Source: an uncultured beta proteobacterium (GTDB lineage Bacteria; Pseudomonadota; Gammaproteobacteria; Burkholderiales; Burkholderiaceae_C). From it: a stretch of DNA of 58,395 bases. The position numbers and the translations under genes were made by a program. The notes under the pieces are model-generated. The model was not told the origin of the DNA and did not search any database. It was given only the letters and a program-made list of their open reading frames with translations. The stretch is from NCBI GenBank assembly GCA_903886275.1, contig CAISLN010000073.1, forward strand, positions 1-58,395. The letters run 5' to 3'. Positions within the stretch are counted from its first letter, which is position 1, and each line of letters opens with the position of its first letter. Shown here one piece after another: positions 14,692-22,450 of the stretch.

Positions 14692-14963
14692 AAAAAGTCA
14701 TTCGGTTGCAGTCGTATCGCCAAAGCTTGCGTGATCTTGCAGCCATCGTGGCCAAAGACAATCCAAGAGCCGCCGCCAAACTTCGAATCAACGTCGATGA
14801 CCAGGTGACGCAGCTTGCAGACCCGAATTTCCCGCGCAAGATGGGGCGCATCCAAGGCACGTTCGAGTTGGTTGCGCATCCAAACTACATCGTGATTTTG
14901 GAAGAGACCGCAAAAACTGTGACAGCTTTGCTCGTCGTGCATGCGCGCCAAAAATACCCGTGA
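14688..14963 (+). CDS. ParE/RelE-family toxin
   Basis: This 91-residue protein uses a GTG start at 14688 overlapping the upstream stop. It matches the ParE toxin family well: YRQSLRDLAAIVAKDNPRAA near the start, KMGRIQGTFELVAHPNYIVI in the middle, and the terminal VVHARQKYP. ParE proteins inhibit DNA gyrase, whereas RelE relatives cleave mRNA on ribosomes; the GT(R/F)ELV-HPNYIV pattern and the HARQ-YP end favour the ParE subgroup. The usual Arg of GTRELV is Phe here (GTFELV). The paired upstream gene is the presumed antitoxin. Only 14 bp separate its stop from an IS-derived segment, so the module borders a mobile element. Confidence 0.82.
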   Translation: MKKVIRLQSYRQSLRDLAAIVAKDNPRAAAKLRINVDDQVTQLADPNFPRKMGRIQGTFELVAHPNYIVILEETAKTVTALLVVHARQKYP

Positions 14964-14967
14964 CCGC

Positions 14968-15553
14968 CAATTTTTCGTTATCCAAAAGCGCAATTATTAA
15001 AAGGATAACGCATGGCGTGCGCCGTGCTTTGATGCAGGCCTACAGGCGATGCCCGGGTCTCCGCGCTGCTCTTCCCCTTTGTCCACCCAAGCAACTTCAC
15101 ACGCTGCTGCCGCCAAGGGTTGAACATGGACCGGCCTCGCCGGAAAAACATGCCACGCTGAGCTTCGTAGCTCAAGGGTCCCAGACCGCTTACCACCTGC
15201 CCCTTGAAGTCAAGCTCGGTGGCGTCTTGAATGCACAAGACCACGTCATGGGCGGCCATGCGGGTCACCGAGCTTTGGATGTGGGGTGCCAGTACGGCGG
15301 GCCACTCAATCGCTTCGTTGCTAACGAAACGGTAGGCGCCGATGGTGTCGGCCCAGTCGCCGCAGGCACCAGGAATGCTGGCTATGGGTCTGGCGCTCAA
15401 CGCATCCATCAGGCAAATGGCTCGCCGATCGCGTCTGGCGTCTCCCCGATCGAGACCTTTAAGTTCAGTGGCTGCCCAGTTCATTTTTACTTCACGCTAT
15501 TAAATGTGCAGCATAGCCCATTCCGATTGAGGGACTTGTGTATAACGAGATGG
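14968..15553 (-). mobile_element. Internally deleted IS50/IS4-like element
   Basis: The right end at 15534-15553 reads ACTTGTGTATAACGAGATGG. Its complement closely resembles the Tn5/IS50 outer end, which ends in TTATACACAAGT. At the left, TTCGTTATCCAAAAGC (14972-14987) matches the same end at 12 of 16 positions in inverted orientation. Between them lies only the start of a transposase gene (14978-15484), about 50 bp inside the right end, the spacing seen in IS50. The element is about 590 bp where a full one would be about 1.5 kb, so it is a truncated, non-autonomous derivative. I did not find a convincing 9 bp target duplication. The left end assignment is less certain than the right. Confidence 0.55.
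14978..15484 (-). pseudogene. IS4/Tn5-type transposase, N-terminal fragment
   Basis: The 168-residue frame begins MNWAATELKGLDRGDARRDR, with RPIASIPGACGDWADTIGAY and VLCIQDATELDFKGQVVSGL, the classic N-terminal and first catalytic Asp region (QDATELD) of Tn5-like IS4 transposases. Homology continues to GPLSYEAQRGM (about residue 113) and is then lost. The rest of the frame (FFRRGRSMFNPWRQQ...) does not resemble the family. The remaining two catalytic residues, the second Asp and Glu, are absent. The protein would be about one third of the normal 450-480 residues and cannot transpose. The stop codon lies inside the putative left terminal repeat. Confidence 0.8.
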
Positions 15554-15595
15554 GTTCAAGCCCTCCATTGCATGTGGGCCGCTGCGCCCTGCTGC

Positions 15596-17179
15596 TCACC
15601 ACAGGTCGTAGGCCGAGACATCGTCGCGGCACATGAATTCCATGCGCGAGCCGCCCATCACCTCGGCTTCAGGCGCCGCACCGGCGCGGTCCACCAGCCC
15701 GCAGGCCAAGCGACCCACCTCCAACAGCGCGGCCTGCTCCATTGGCCCCCAAAATCCTGAGAAGCTCAGGCGCAGGCAATGCCGGTAGCGGTGGCTGGCG
15801 CAAAACAATTGCCCCGGCCCCACCACAATGCCTTGGGCCTGGCAGGCGTCAAACAGCCGCATGCTGTCCACCACTGCGGGCAGCTCCACCCACAGCGTGT
15901 AGCCCGCGGGCGGGTCGTTGACCCTCGTACCGGAAGGAAAGCTGCTCTGGATGAGCTTGCGCGCCTGGCCCAGGCGCTGCTTCATCAGCAGGCACAGGCG
16001 GCGCAGGTGCGACTCGTAGCTGCCCTGCGTCAGCAAATCCGCCAGGGCATGCTCCAGCACCGCGTTGGTGGCGGCGCCCTGCACCCTTTTCAGCGTGCCC
16101 ACCTGCTTGCTCCAGCGCCCGGCGTCCACCCAGCCCAGGCGGATGCCGGGCGCCACCGTCTTGGCAAAGGAGCCGCAGGTCATGACCCAGCCTTCGCTGT
16201 CATAGGCCTTGACGGCGCGTCGGCGCGCGTCGGTGGCGAGCAGGTCGTTGAACACCACATCCTCAATCAGCGGCACCCGGTACTGCGCCACCAGCCGCGC
16301 CAGCGCGCGCTTGTGTGTGAGCGGCATGACCGAGGCCAGCGGATTGGAGAGCGTGGGCACCAGCAGCAGAGCCTTGATGGGTTGGGTGTCGAGCGCCAGT
16401 TGCAGCGCCGCCAGCGACAGGCCGCTGCGTGCCTCGGTGGGCAGGGCAATGGCCTTGAGGTGGAGCGACTCCAGCAGGTCCAAAAAGCCGAAAAAAGTGG
16501 GACTCTCTATGGCCACCATATCGCCGGGTTGGGTAACGGCCTGCAGGCACAGGGCCACGGCGTTGATGCAGCCCGAGGTGATGACAATGTCTTCGGCCTT
16601 GAGCGCGCAGCCCAGGTGCGAGGCGCGCAGGGCCACCGCATTGCGCAGCGCCAACGTGCCCACCGAACTGGTGTACTCGGCCAGGGTGTCGCGCCTCAGG
16701 CGCGTGGCCCGGCTCAGCGCCACGCGGATGCGGTCGGTGTCAAAAAAGTCCCGGTCCTTGGGTGAATAGCCGGCAAAGCTGACCAGGGACTTGGGCGCGG
16801 CGCTCGCGGCAACCGACTGCGCCTTGGGCAACTCAGGTTCCCGGCGAATCTTGCGTACCAGGGCCGCGGCCTTAGCCCTGCTGGCCGGGGCCACAAAATA
16901 GCCCGAACGCGCACGCGGCTGCACCAGGCGGTGCTCTTCCAAAGTGGCCAGGGCCTGCACCACGGTGGCCACCGACACATTGTTTTGCGCCGCCGCGTCG
17001 CGCACCGAGGGCAGGCGCTGGCCGGGTTGGAGCGCGCCGCTGGCCACCATCTGCGCCAGGCGCAGCGCCAACTGCAGGTACAGGGCCACGCGCTCGCCCG
17101 GCGGCGTCGACGGCGATGCATCGGTGGGCAGAGAAGGGGCCTCCAGGCCAGAAAAATCACGCTCGGTCATGCGGCTCAT
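15596..17179 (-). CDS. MocR-type GntR regulator with aminotransferase-like domain
   Basis: From the ATG at 17179 the protein has 527 residues. A GntR winged helix (about 30-100) reads LYLQLALRLAQMVASGALQP and QRLPSVRDAAAQNNVSVATV. It is fused to a fold-type I aminotransferase-like domain with ITSGCINAVALCLQAVTQPG and the PLP-lysine region CGSFAKTVAPGIRLGW. MocR proteins use bound PLP or its adduct to sense amino compounds and often regulate PLP, GABA or amine metabolism. Closest in layout are PdxR- and YdcR-like proteins; the target is unknown. The frame extends 54 codons upstream, but that stretch overlaps the region before the DUF2917 gene and looks non-coding. No neighbour on the same strand follows closely; the opposite-strand gene at 17365 is divergent and may be a target. 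Confidence 0.85.
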   Translation of the reverse strand: MSRMTERDFSGLEAPSLPTDASPSTPPGERVALYLQLALRLAQMVASGALQPGQRLPSVRDAAAQNNVSVATVVQALATLEEHRLVQPRARSGYFVAPASRAKAAALVRKIRREPELPKAQSVAASAAPKSLVSFAGYSPKDRDFFDTDRIRVALSRATRLRRDTLAEYTSSVGTLALRNAVALRASHLGCALKAEDIVITSGCINAVALCLQAVTQPGDMVAIESPTFFGFLDLLESLHLKAIALPTEARSGLSLAALQLALDTQPIKALLLVPTLSNPLASVMPLTHKRALARLVAQYRVPLIEDVVFNDLLATDARRRAVKAYDSEGWVMTCGSFAKTVAPGIRLGWVDAGRWSKQVGTLKRVQGAATNAVLEHALADLLTQGSYESHLRRLCLLMKQRLGQARKLIQSSFPSGTRVNDPPAGYTLWVELPAVVDSMRLFDACQAQGIVVGPGQLFCASHRYRHCLRLSFSGFWGPMEQAALLEVGRLACGLVDRAGAAPEAEVMGGSRMEFMCRDDVSAYDLW

Positions 17180-17364
17180 GGTAAGGCCTGCAGGCACAGA
17201 CGCGGCGCAGGAGGCGTCGCTTGGAGCAGCACAGATGGCGCCCAAGCGCAGCGGTACAGATGCCGCTTTTGATGGCCCTGCTGTGCTGCATCTGGGCGCT
17301 GCCTGTGTCTGGGCAGGCGTGCCGCAGAAGCGGAAAGTCAAGGCTTCACTACCGCAGACGCCCC

Positions 17365-17673
17365 ATGCACCAAGCCACCCTCACCCTCCTGCCCCGCCAG
17401 ACCCGACTGATCAACGCCAGCGAAGGCCTGCAACTCGAAGTGCAAAGCGGCTGCCTGTGGCTGACCCGCAGCGGCGATGCGGTGGACCATTTTTTGGTGG
17501 CGGGCGAGCGCATCGCGCTGCAAGAAAATTTGGTGCTGATCGAAAGCGACCGCCACCCCGACACCACTGGCTTAGTGGCAGCGCGTTACCGGCTCACGCC
17601 GCTGCGACCTGCCGGGTCGGCCCTGCGGGTACTCAGCGCGTTCTGGCCAGCTCGCTTTCGACCAGTTGCTTGA
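17365..17673 (+). CDS. DUF2917 family protein
   Basis: The protein has 102 residues. It carries the DUF2917 pattern: LQLEVQSGCLWLTRSGDAVD, then FLVAGERIALQENLVLIE, a compact beta structure often described as cupin-like. The family is common in Burkholderiales, usually as a small cytoplasmic protein of unknown function next to regulators. ATG 17365 is chosen because the matching domain starts close after it. Its last 41 bp overlap the 3' end of the DsbA-like gene on the opposite strand (17633-17673), a tail-to-tail overlap. It is divergent from the MocR gene, which suggests regulation by MocR, though no operator was identified. Confidence 0.72.
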   Translation: MHQATLTLLPRQTRLINASEGLQLEVQSGCLWLTRSGDAVDHFLVAGERIALQENLVLIESDRHPDTTGLVAARYRLTPLRPAGSALRVLSAFWPARFRPVA

Positions 17674-18271
17674 GTTGCGTGAAGCCGAATTCGGGCAGGG
17701 GCTTGCCGTTCACAAAGTACTCTGGCGTTTGCGCCACGCCCAGGGTGTTGGCATCCGCCATGTCCTGGGCAATGGCCTGCTGGAGTTCGGGGGCGGTCAT
17801 GTCAAAGGCCAACTGCTCCAGGTTCAGGCCCAGGCCCTCCAGATGGCTCCACACGCGTTCGACCTTGGCAACATGGTCAGAAGCCCAGTCGTCCTGGCTC
17901 TCCAACAAGGCCTCCAGCACCGGCCAGAACTTGCCCTGGCGATGCGCGCCCGCCAGCACGGCCACCACCCTGTCGGAGCCCTTGTGAAACGGCGCATAAC
18001 GCAGCACCAGACGTATGCGCCCGCTCTGCTCTGCCATCAACTGCTTGACCATCGGATAAAAGGTGCGGCAGGTGCCACAGGCCGGATCAAAAAACTCCAC
18101 GATGACCACTGCAGCATCGGCTGGACCCAGGCTGGGCGAGTGCGGCCGCACCAGTGCCGAGTGCTCGGCGCTAGCAGGCGCCTTGTTCGCCGCGAGGTAC
18201 CACCAGGCCGACGCCGCCAACAGGGCGAGCAGCAACGCCAGCGCGGCTCCAAAAATCAGTTTCTTTTGCAT
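17633..18271 (-). CDS. Membrane-anchored DsbA-family thiol:disulfide protein
   Basis: The protein has 212 residues. An N-terminal hydrophobic segment (LIFGAALALLLALLAASAWW) acts as signal anchor. The thioredoxin-like domain begins VVIVEFFDPACGTCRTFYPM, giving the redox motif CGTC. The cis-proline loop is GVAQTPEYFVNG (Thr-Pro). The helical insertion between them is typical of the DsbA_2/DsbA-like family. Such proteins oxidise or reduce cysteines of exported proteins in the periplasm. No DsbB-like partner is adjacent. The sequence lies alone, with its 3' end overlapping the DUF2917 gene by 41 bp. Whether it is an oxidase or reductase cannot be told from the motif. Confidence 0.85.
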   Translation of the reverse strand: MQKKLIFGAALALLLALLAASAWWYLAANKAPASAEHSALVRPHSPSLGPADAAVVIVEFFDPACGTCRTFYPMVKQLMAEQSGRIRLVLRYAPFHKGSDRVVAVLAGAHRQGKFWPVLEALLESQDDWASDHVAKVERVWSHLEGLGLNLEQLAFDMTAPELQQAIAQDMADANTLGVAQTPEYFVNGKPLPEFGFTQLKQLVESELARTR

Positions 18272-18319
18272 ATTGGAAATATCTCGCAGCCTTGGCTGTC
18301 ACAAGGCCTTCTTGGTGAG

Positions 18320-18497
18320 GTGCAAAGGCCGGTCACGGCTACAGCGACTCCATAGCGCTGTGGAGAATACTATGGAAATTGCGGCCCGGCGCGGAGGGCG
18401 GCACCGCGTCTTCGCACTATCCAGCACCGGCATTGCGCAAGCTCAGCAAGCCCCTTTTATTTCTGTGCAAAGGCCAGACACTGCTACAGTGATTGCA
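18320..18497 (+). repeat. Pair of imperfect 33-bp direct repeats upstream of uspA
   Basis: Copy A at 18320-18352 and copy B at 18465-18497 share GTGCAAAGGCC, then CAC-GCTACAG-GA, about 27 of 33 positions. Copy B ends 19 bp before the uspA start codon and contains CTACAGTGAT, which could serve as a -10 element. The 245 bp gap holds no gene that I can support. The repeats look like duplicated promoter or operator DNA. Confidence 0.5.
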
Positions 18498-18516
18498 CAA
18501 CTTTATCGAGAACCTT

Positions 18517-18939
18517 ATGAAAATCCTGGTCGCCGTCGATGGTTCCAAAGCCGCTCTTCATGCGGTGAAGTACGCTGCCAAGTTGTCTACCAATCTGCGC
18601 AGCGATGACGTCATCACCTTGATCACCGTGCACGATGACCAGGGCCTGCGCCATGCCGAGCAACTCGTAGGCGCCGAAGCGGTGCAGGACTATTTGCGCG
18701 AGCTCAGCGACAAGGAGCTGAAGTCTGCCCTGGCGCTGCTGGTCAAGGCCGGCATCAAGCACAACGCCATCATCCAGACCGGCCATGTGGCCGACACCAT
18801 TGCCAGCCTGGCCAACAAGGGCTTTGACATGGTGGTCATGGGCTCCAAGGGACGCTCGGGCCTGGCCGACCTGTTGCTGGGCTCGGTGGCCCAGCGCGTG
18901 ATGGCCACCTGCAACAAGCCGGTGCTGTTGGTCAAATAG
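18517..18939 (+). CDS. uspA: Universal stress protein, UspA family
   Basis: The 140-residue protein starts at ATG 18517; an in-frame ATG at 18493 lies before the domain. It opens with MKILVAVDGSKAALHAVKYA, the UspA nucleotide-binding start. It ends with MGSKGRSGLADLLLGSVAQR (G-x2-G-x9-G-S pattern), which binds ATP, so this should be the ATP-binding subtype. It is cytoplasmic and usually dimeric. UspA proteins accumulate on starvation, oxidative or respiratory stress; their biochemical role is diffuse. Upstream repeat elements (18320-18497) may carry its promoter. The next gene, mnmH, is convergent, 17 bp away. Confidence 0.88.
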   Translation: MKILVAVDGSKAALHAVKYAAKLSTNLRSDDVITLITVHDDQGLRHAEQLVGAEAVQDYLRELSDKELKSALALLVKAGIKHNAIIQTGHVADTIASLANKGFDMVVMGSKGRSGLADLLLGSVAQRVMATCNKPVLLVK

Positions 18940-18956
18940 CTGCGGCTGCCGCTGGA

Positions 18957-20009
18957 TTAGCTGGCGCTAGCCGCAATGCTGCGGGCCAACGCGGCAATGC
19001 CGGCGTCCGACAAATCATCGGTGGCAAAGCTGCGGTGCTCTGCGCCTTCGGCATGCTTGTTCATGGAGCGCAGGTAAAAGCGGTCGTAATGCTGGACCAG
19101 CAGCTCGGCCACCAGCGTTGCAAAATCCCTGGACTGCGCCAGGCCCTTCCAGCGCGTCACGGTCTCGCCGCCGCAGGATTCCTTCAAGCGCTCCAACTGC
19201 TGCGCCAGCTCCGGGCCGCTTAAAAAATAATCGTAGTCGCGCAGCAAAAACTGCACCCGCTGCTCCATGCTGGCCTGCACGCGCAACCAGTTGCCCTCCT
19301 GTATGCCCTGGAACACCGCATCGGGCACGCGCAGTTGACCGATGCGCTTGCTCTCGGACTCCACATACACGGGCCGCGCCGGGTCGAATTGCGCCACCGC
19401 TGTCAGCACCAGGGTCTCAAACATTTTTTGCGAGGGCTGGGGCTGGCCCGGCAGGTCGCCCAGCACCGAACCCTTGTGGCAGGCCAGCGCCTCCAGGTTC
19501 AGCACCTGTTGGCCCTGCTGCTGCATCGCCTCCAGGATGCGCGTCTTGGCGCTGCCGGTGGGCCCTGCCACCACGACGAAGCGCAGCGGCTTGGGCACCA
19601 CATCGAGCTGTTCGATCACATGGTGGCGCCAGCTCTTGTAGCCGCCCTGCAACCGTCTGGCGGACCAACCGACCTCGCGCAGGATATGGGTGAAGGCGCC
19701 GCTGCGCTGGCCACCGCGCCAGCAATACACCAGCGGCGTCCAGTCCTTGGGCTTGTCGGCAAACAGGTTTTCGATATGCATCGCCACATTGCGCGCCACC
19801 AGCACCGCGCCAAGCTTGCGCGCATCAAAGGGCGAAACCTGTTTGTACAGGGTGCCTATGGTGATGCGCTGCTGGTCATCGAGCACCGGGCAGTTGATGG
19901 CGCCGGGGATATGGTCCTCGGCAAACTCTGAAGGGCTGCGCGCATCGAGGATGGCGTCGAACTCGCCGCGCTGTTCAACAGTCGCACGGGTATGATCAAT
20001 TGGAGTCAA
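18957..20009 (-). CDS. mnmH: tRNA 2-selenouridine synthase
   Basis: The protein has 350 residues. An N-terminal rhodanese domain (about 5-130) contains FDAILDARSPSEFAEDHIPG and the catalytic-Cys segment LVYCWRGGQRSGAF. It is followed by a P-loop domain with Walker A GPTGSAKTRI near residue 152. This is the MnmH (YbbB/SelU) architecture. The enzyme converts 5-methylaminomethyl-2-thiouridine at the wobble base of Lys, Glu and Gln tRNAs to the geranylated and then seleno form, using selenophosphate. That fits its head-to-head neighbour selD. The only plausible start is TTG at 20009: no in-frame ATG exists before the upstream stop, and the domain begins right after it. The size and both domains are complete. 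Confidence 0.93.
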   Translation of the reverse strand: MTPIDHTRATVEQRGEFDAILDARSPSEFAEDHIPGAINCPVLDDQQRITIGTLYKQVSPFDARKLGAVLVARNVAMHIENLFADKPKDWTPLVYCWRGGQRSGAFTHILREVGWSARRLQGGYKSWRHHVIEQLDVVPKPLRFVVVAGPTGSAKTRILEAMQQQGQQVLNLEALACHKGSVLGDLPGQPQPSQKMFETLVLTAVAQFDPARPVYVESESKRIGQLRVPDAVFQGIQEGNWLRVQASMEQRVQFLLRDYDYFLSGPELAQQLERLKESCGGETVTRWKGLAQSRDFATLVAELLVQHYDRFYLRSMNKHAEGAEHRSFATDDLSDAGIAALARSIAASAS

Positions 20010-20050
20010 TGGGTGTCCCGTTGCAGGTTGAATCTAAGTCGCAATTTTAT

Positions 20051-21148
20051 ATGCCGAACACAAACCCCCCCTCCCCCTCCTCCACCCCTGCCGACGAGCC
20101 CGTAGCAACTGCCCCGATTCGCCTCACCGCCTTCAGCCATGGCGGGGGCTGCGGCTGCAAGATTGCACCGGCCGTGCTGCAGCGCCTGCTGGCCAATGCC
20201 AACCTGCCGCTGTTGCCGCCCGACCTGTTGGTGGGCACCGAGACCAGCGATGACGCCGCTGTCTACCGCCTCAACGACCAGCAGGCCATCATCGCCACCA
20301 CCGACTTCTTCACGCCCATCGTCGATGACCCCTATGACTTCGGCCGCATCGCCGCCACCAACGCGCTCTCCGACGTGTATGCCATGGGCGGCACGCCGCT
20401 GTTTGCGCTGGCGCTGGTGGGCATGCCGCTGGGCAAGATTCCGGAAGAGGCGATCCGCCTGATACTGGCCGGTGGGCAAGACGTGTGCAAGGCCGCCGGC
20501 ATCCCGATCGCGGGCGGCCACAGCATAGACACGCTGGAGCCGATTTACGGCCTGGTCGGCATAGGCCTGGTGCACCCTGAGCGGGTCAAGCGCAACAATC
20601 TGGCACAGGTGGGCGATGTGCTGATCCTGAGCAAGCCACTCGGTGTGGGCATGCTGTCTGCGGCTCTCAAGAAGGGCACGCTGTCCAAAGAGGGTTATGC
20701 CGACATGGTGCGCTGGACCACCAAGCTCAACACACCCGGCATTGCGCTCTCCGCCATGGATGCGGTGCACGCCATGACCGATGTGACCGGCTTTGGTCTG
20801 GCCGGGCATTTGCTGGAAATTTGCTGCGGCTCATCGCTGTCGGCGCAGCTGCAGTTCGATACCGTGCCGGTGATTGCGCTGGCCGCCGAGATCGCGCAAA
20901 GCGGAGTCGCCACCGGCGCCTCGGCCCGCAACTGGGACGGCTATGGCAGCAGCATGCGCCTGCCCGAGGGCTTTGCACCGTGGAAGCAAAACCTGCTGTC
21001 GGACCCGCAGACCAGCGGTGGGCTGTTGATCGCCTGCGCACCCGAGGTGGCCGAGCAGGTGCTGGCGTTGCTGCGCGCGCAAGACTTTGGCGAAGCCGCC
21101 GTGATTGGCAGTCTGTCGGTCGGCGCGCCAGAGGTTTTCGTTCGCTAG
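20051..21148 (+). CDS. selD: Selenide, water dikinase (selenophosphate synthetase)
   Basis: The protein has 365 residues from ATG 20051. SelD makes selenophosphate from selenide and ATP. The N-terminal catalytic motif is SHGGGCGCKIAPAVLQ, so the active-site residue is Cys rather than selenocysteine. The ATP-binding AIRS-like domains show DDAAVYRLNDQQAIIATTDF and MGGTPLFALALVGMPLGKIP. Other in-frame starts are TTG 20000 and ATG 20009. ATG 20051 is preferred, since the earlier ones would overlap or abut the mnmH start and the Pro/Ser-rich leader is already poorly conserved. Its product feeds MnmH next door; no selA or selB for selenoprotein synthesis is in this window, so tRNA modification is the visible use. 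Confidence 0.93.
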   Translation: MPNTNPPSPSSTPADEPVATAPIRLTAFSHGGGCGCKIAPAVLQRLLANANLPLLPPDLLVGTETSDDAAVYRLNDQQAIIATTDFFTPIVDDPYDFGRIAATNALSDVYAMGGTPLFALALVGMPLGKIPEEAIRLILAGGQDVCKAAGIPIAGGHSIDTLEPIYGLVGIGLVHPERVKRNNLAQVGDVLILSKPLGVGMLSAALKKGTLSKEGYADMVRWTTKLNTPGIALSAMDAVHAMTDVTGFGLAGHLLEICCGSSLSAQLQFDTVPVIALAAEIAQSGVATGASARNWDGYGSSMRLPEGFAPWKQNLLSDPQTSGGLLIACAPEVAEQVLALLRAQDFGEAAVIGSLSVGAPEVFVR

Positions 21149-21162
21149 CCCCCTCTGCGTCC

Positions 21163-21222
21163 TTCTCGCGAATGCGGGAATCTAGGGCTTTCTGGTTTCC
21201 CGCCTGCGCGGGAATGACGGGA
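21163..21222. repeat. Extragenic palindromic repeat
   Basis: Between selD and the transglutaminase-like gene the sequence contains TTCCCGCCTGCGCGGGAA at 21197-21214. It is preceded by a degenerate copy around TCTCGCGAATGCGGGAA (21163-21179). The ATTCCCGC...GCGGGAAT design is a widespread extragenic palindromic repeat type in beta- and gammaproteobacteria. Being in the gap between convergent genes, it may also act as a transcription terminator or mRNA stabiliser. Confidence 0.65.
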
Positions 21223-21299
21223 GGGGCATCAAAGTCCCAACGACTACTGACGCCACCCACCAGCGCCGCTCTGGCCGCTGGCGTGGCGCCTGCCTGCGA

Positions 21300-22400
21300 C
21301 TAAGCCGTGATTTCTTTCGCCGCAATGGTGTAGCGAAAGCTGTCGGGGGCCAGTTCGTCAAAACGGCCACTGGCGTTTTCGCCTTGCGGGTACATCAGGA
21401 AGGGCAGTGTGCCGACCCGCGAGTAATGGGGCAACTTCAGATCATGCGCTGTGTTCCAGCCCACCCAGTTGCCTTCCCAGCTGCCAAACAGGGCCTTGTT
21501 GACGGGGGCCGCTACCGGGTTGGTTTTGTCCTTGATCCAGTCCGGGGTTTCCTGGCGCATCACCTTGAGCACATCGGCCGGGTCCATGGCCACCCAACCG
21601 TATTGCTTGAGAAACACCTCGGCGCGGCAATGTTGCGCGCCCTTGAGGCTGGCCGGGTTGCCGCCCAGTTCCTTGTAGCCAAAGGCCGAAGGTGCCACGC
21701 GGATGCCGTAGATGTCGCGTGCAGGCACGCCCACGGAACGGCACAGTCCGACGAACAGGGCATTCAAGTCGGCGCATTTGCCACCCAGGTTGCCGCTCTC
21801 CAACAGGGACTTGATGTCGCCCACACCGCAGCCGCGCGTGGTGGGTTCGCGGTGGGCACTGTCCACCACCCATTGGTAAATGGCGCGTACTTTTTCCACA
21901 TCGCTGTGGGCGCCCTGGGTGGCCTTCTTAGCGGTTTCCCGCACGATGCCGTCGATAGGCAGCAGCGCGGTGCCCACCAGGTTGGCCTTGAGCAGGGCCG
22001 GGTCTTCTTGCACCACGCCCTTACTCGACCAGTCCACCGCGCGGTTGCGCGTCTGCACGGTGCTGGTCAGCGCCAGCGTGGGCGCGACCACATCGGCGGC
22101 AAATTCCACGTAGAGCATGCGCGCACCGGCATCGGACACCAAGCGGGCCGCAGTGGCGTTGCCGGTCCAGCTATTGCCTATTGATACTTGGAAGTCGGTG
22201 GCCAGATCGGGCACCGGCAGCCACAGGCGCGTAACACCTTTCACATCCGCCACATTGACGGTGGTGGTGAGCTCAAAGGTGCGCCAGCCCTGCACCTGGG
22301 GCTCAAAGCGGCGCTCGGCGGCGTTGGCAAGCGGGGGCAAAACGGTGGAAGACAGGGCGGCGCAGCCGGCCTGGAGCATGTGGCGACGTGAAAGGGTCAT
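21300..22400 (-). CDS. Transglutaminase-like domain protein with Tat-type leader
   Basis: From the ATG at 22400 the protein has 366 residues. The leader is MTLSRRHMLQAGCAALSSTV, with the twin-arginine pattern SRRHML and cleavage near ANAAER, so export by Tat is likely. The C-terminal half has the transglutaminase/protease triad: Cys in GGKCADLNALFVGLCRSVGV, His in QHCRAEVFLKQYGW and Asp in VAMDPADVL. Such proteins are commonly cysteine proteases or peptidases in bacteria rather than cross-linkers. The N-terminal half (about 45-170) is a beta-rich domain. The next gene downstream on this strand lies beyond a palindrome; upstream on the same strand is the thioredoxin-like gene at 22451, 50 bp away and possibly in one transcription unit. 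Confidence 0.83.
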   Translation of the reverse strand: MTLSRRHMLQAGCAALSSTVLPPLANAAERRFEPQVQGWRTFELTTTVNVADVKGVTRLWLPVPDLATDFQVSIGNSWTGNATAARLVSDAGARMLYVEFAADVVAPTLALTSTVQTRNRAVDWSSKGVVQEDPALLKANLVGTALLPIDGIVRETAKKATQGAHSDVEKVRAIYQWVVDSAHREPTTRGCGVGDIKSLLESGNLGGKCADLNALFVGLCRSVGVPARDIYGIRVAPSAFGYKELGGNPASLKGAQHCRAEVFLKQYGWVAMDPADVLKVMRQETPDWIKDKTNPVAAPVNKALFGSWEGNWVGWNTAHDLKLPHYSRVGTLPFLMYPQGENASGRFDELAPDSFRYTIAAKEITA

Positions 22401-22450
22401 GGTGGATGGCAATGGATAGAGTTAAAAAAAGGAGCACCGTTTGCGGCGTC

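Noticed and set aside
14977..15009. Palindrome GTTATCC...GGATAAC as an independent regulatory site
   Set aside because: Its left arm is better explained as part of the putative left end of the IS50-like element.
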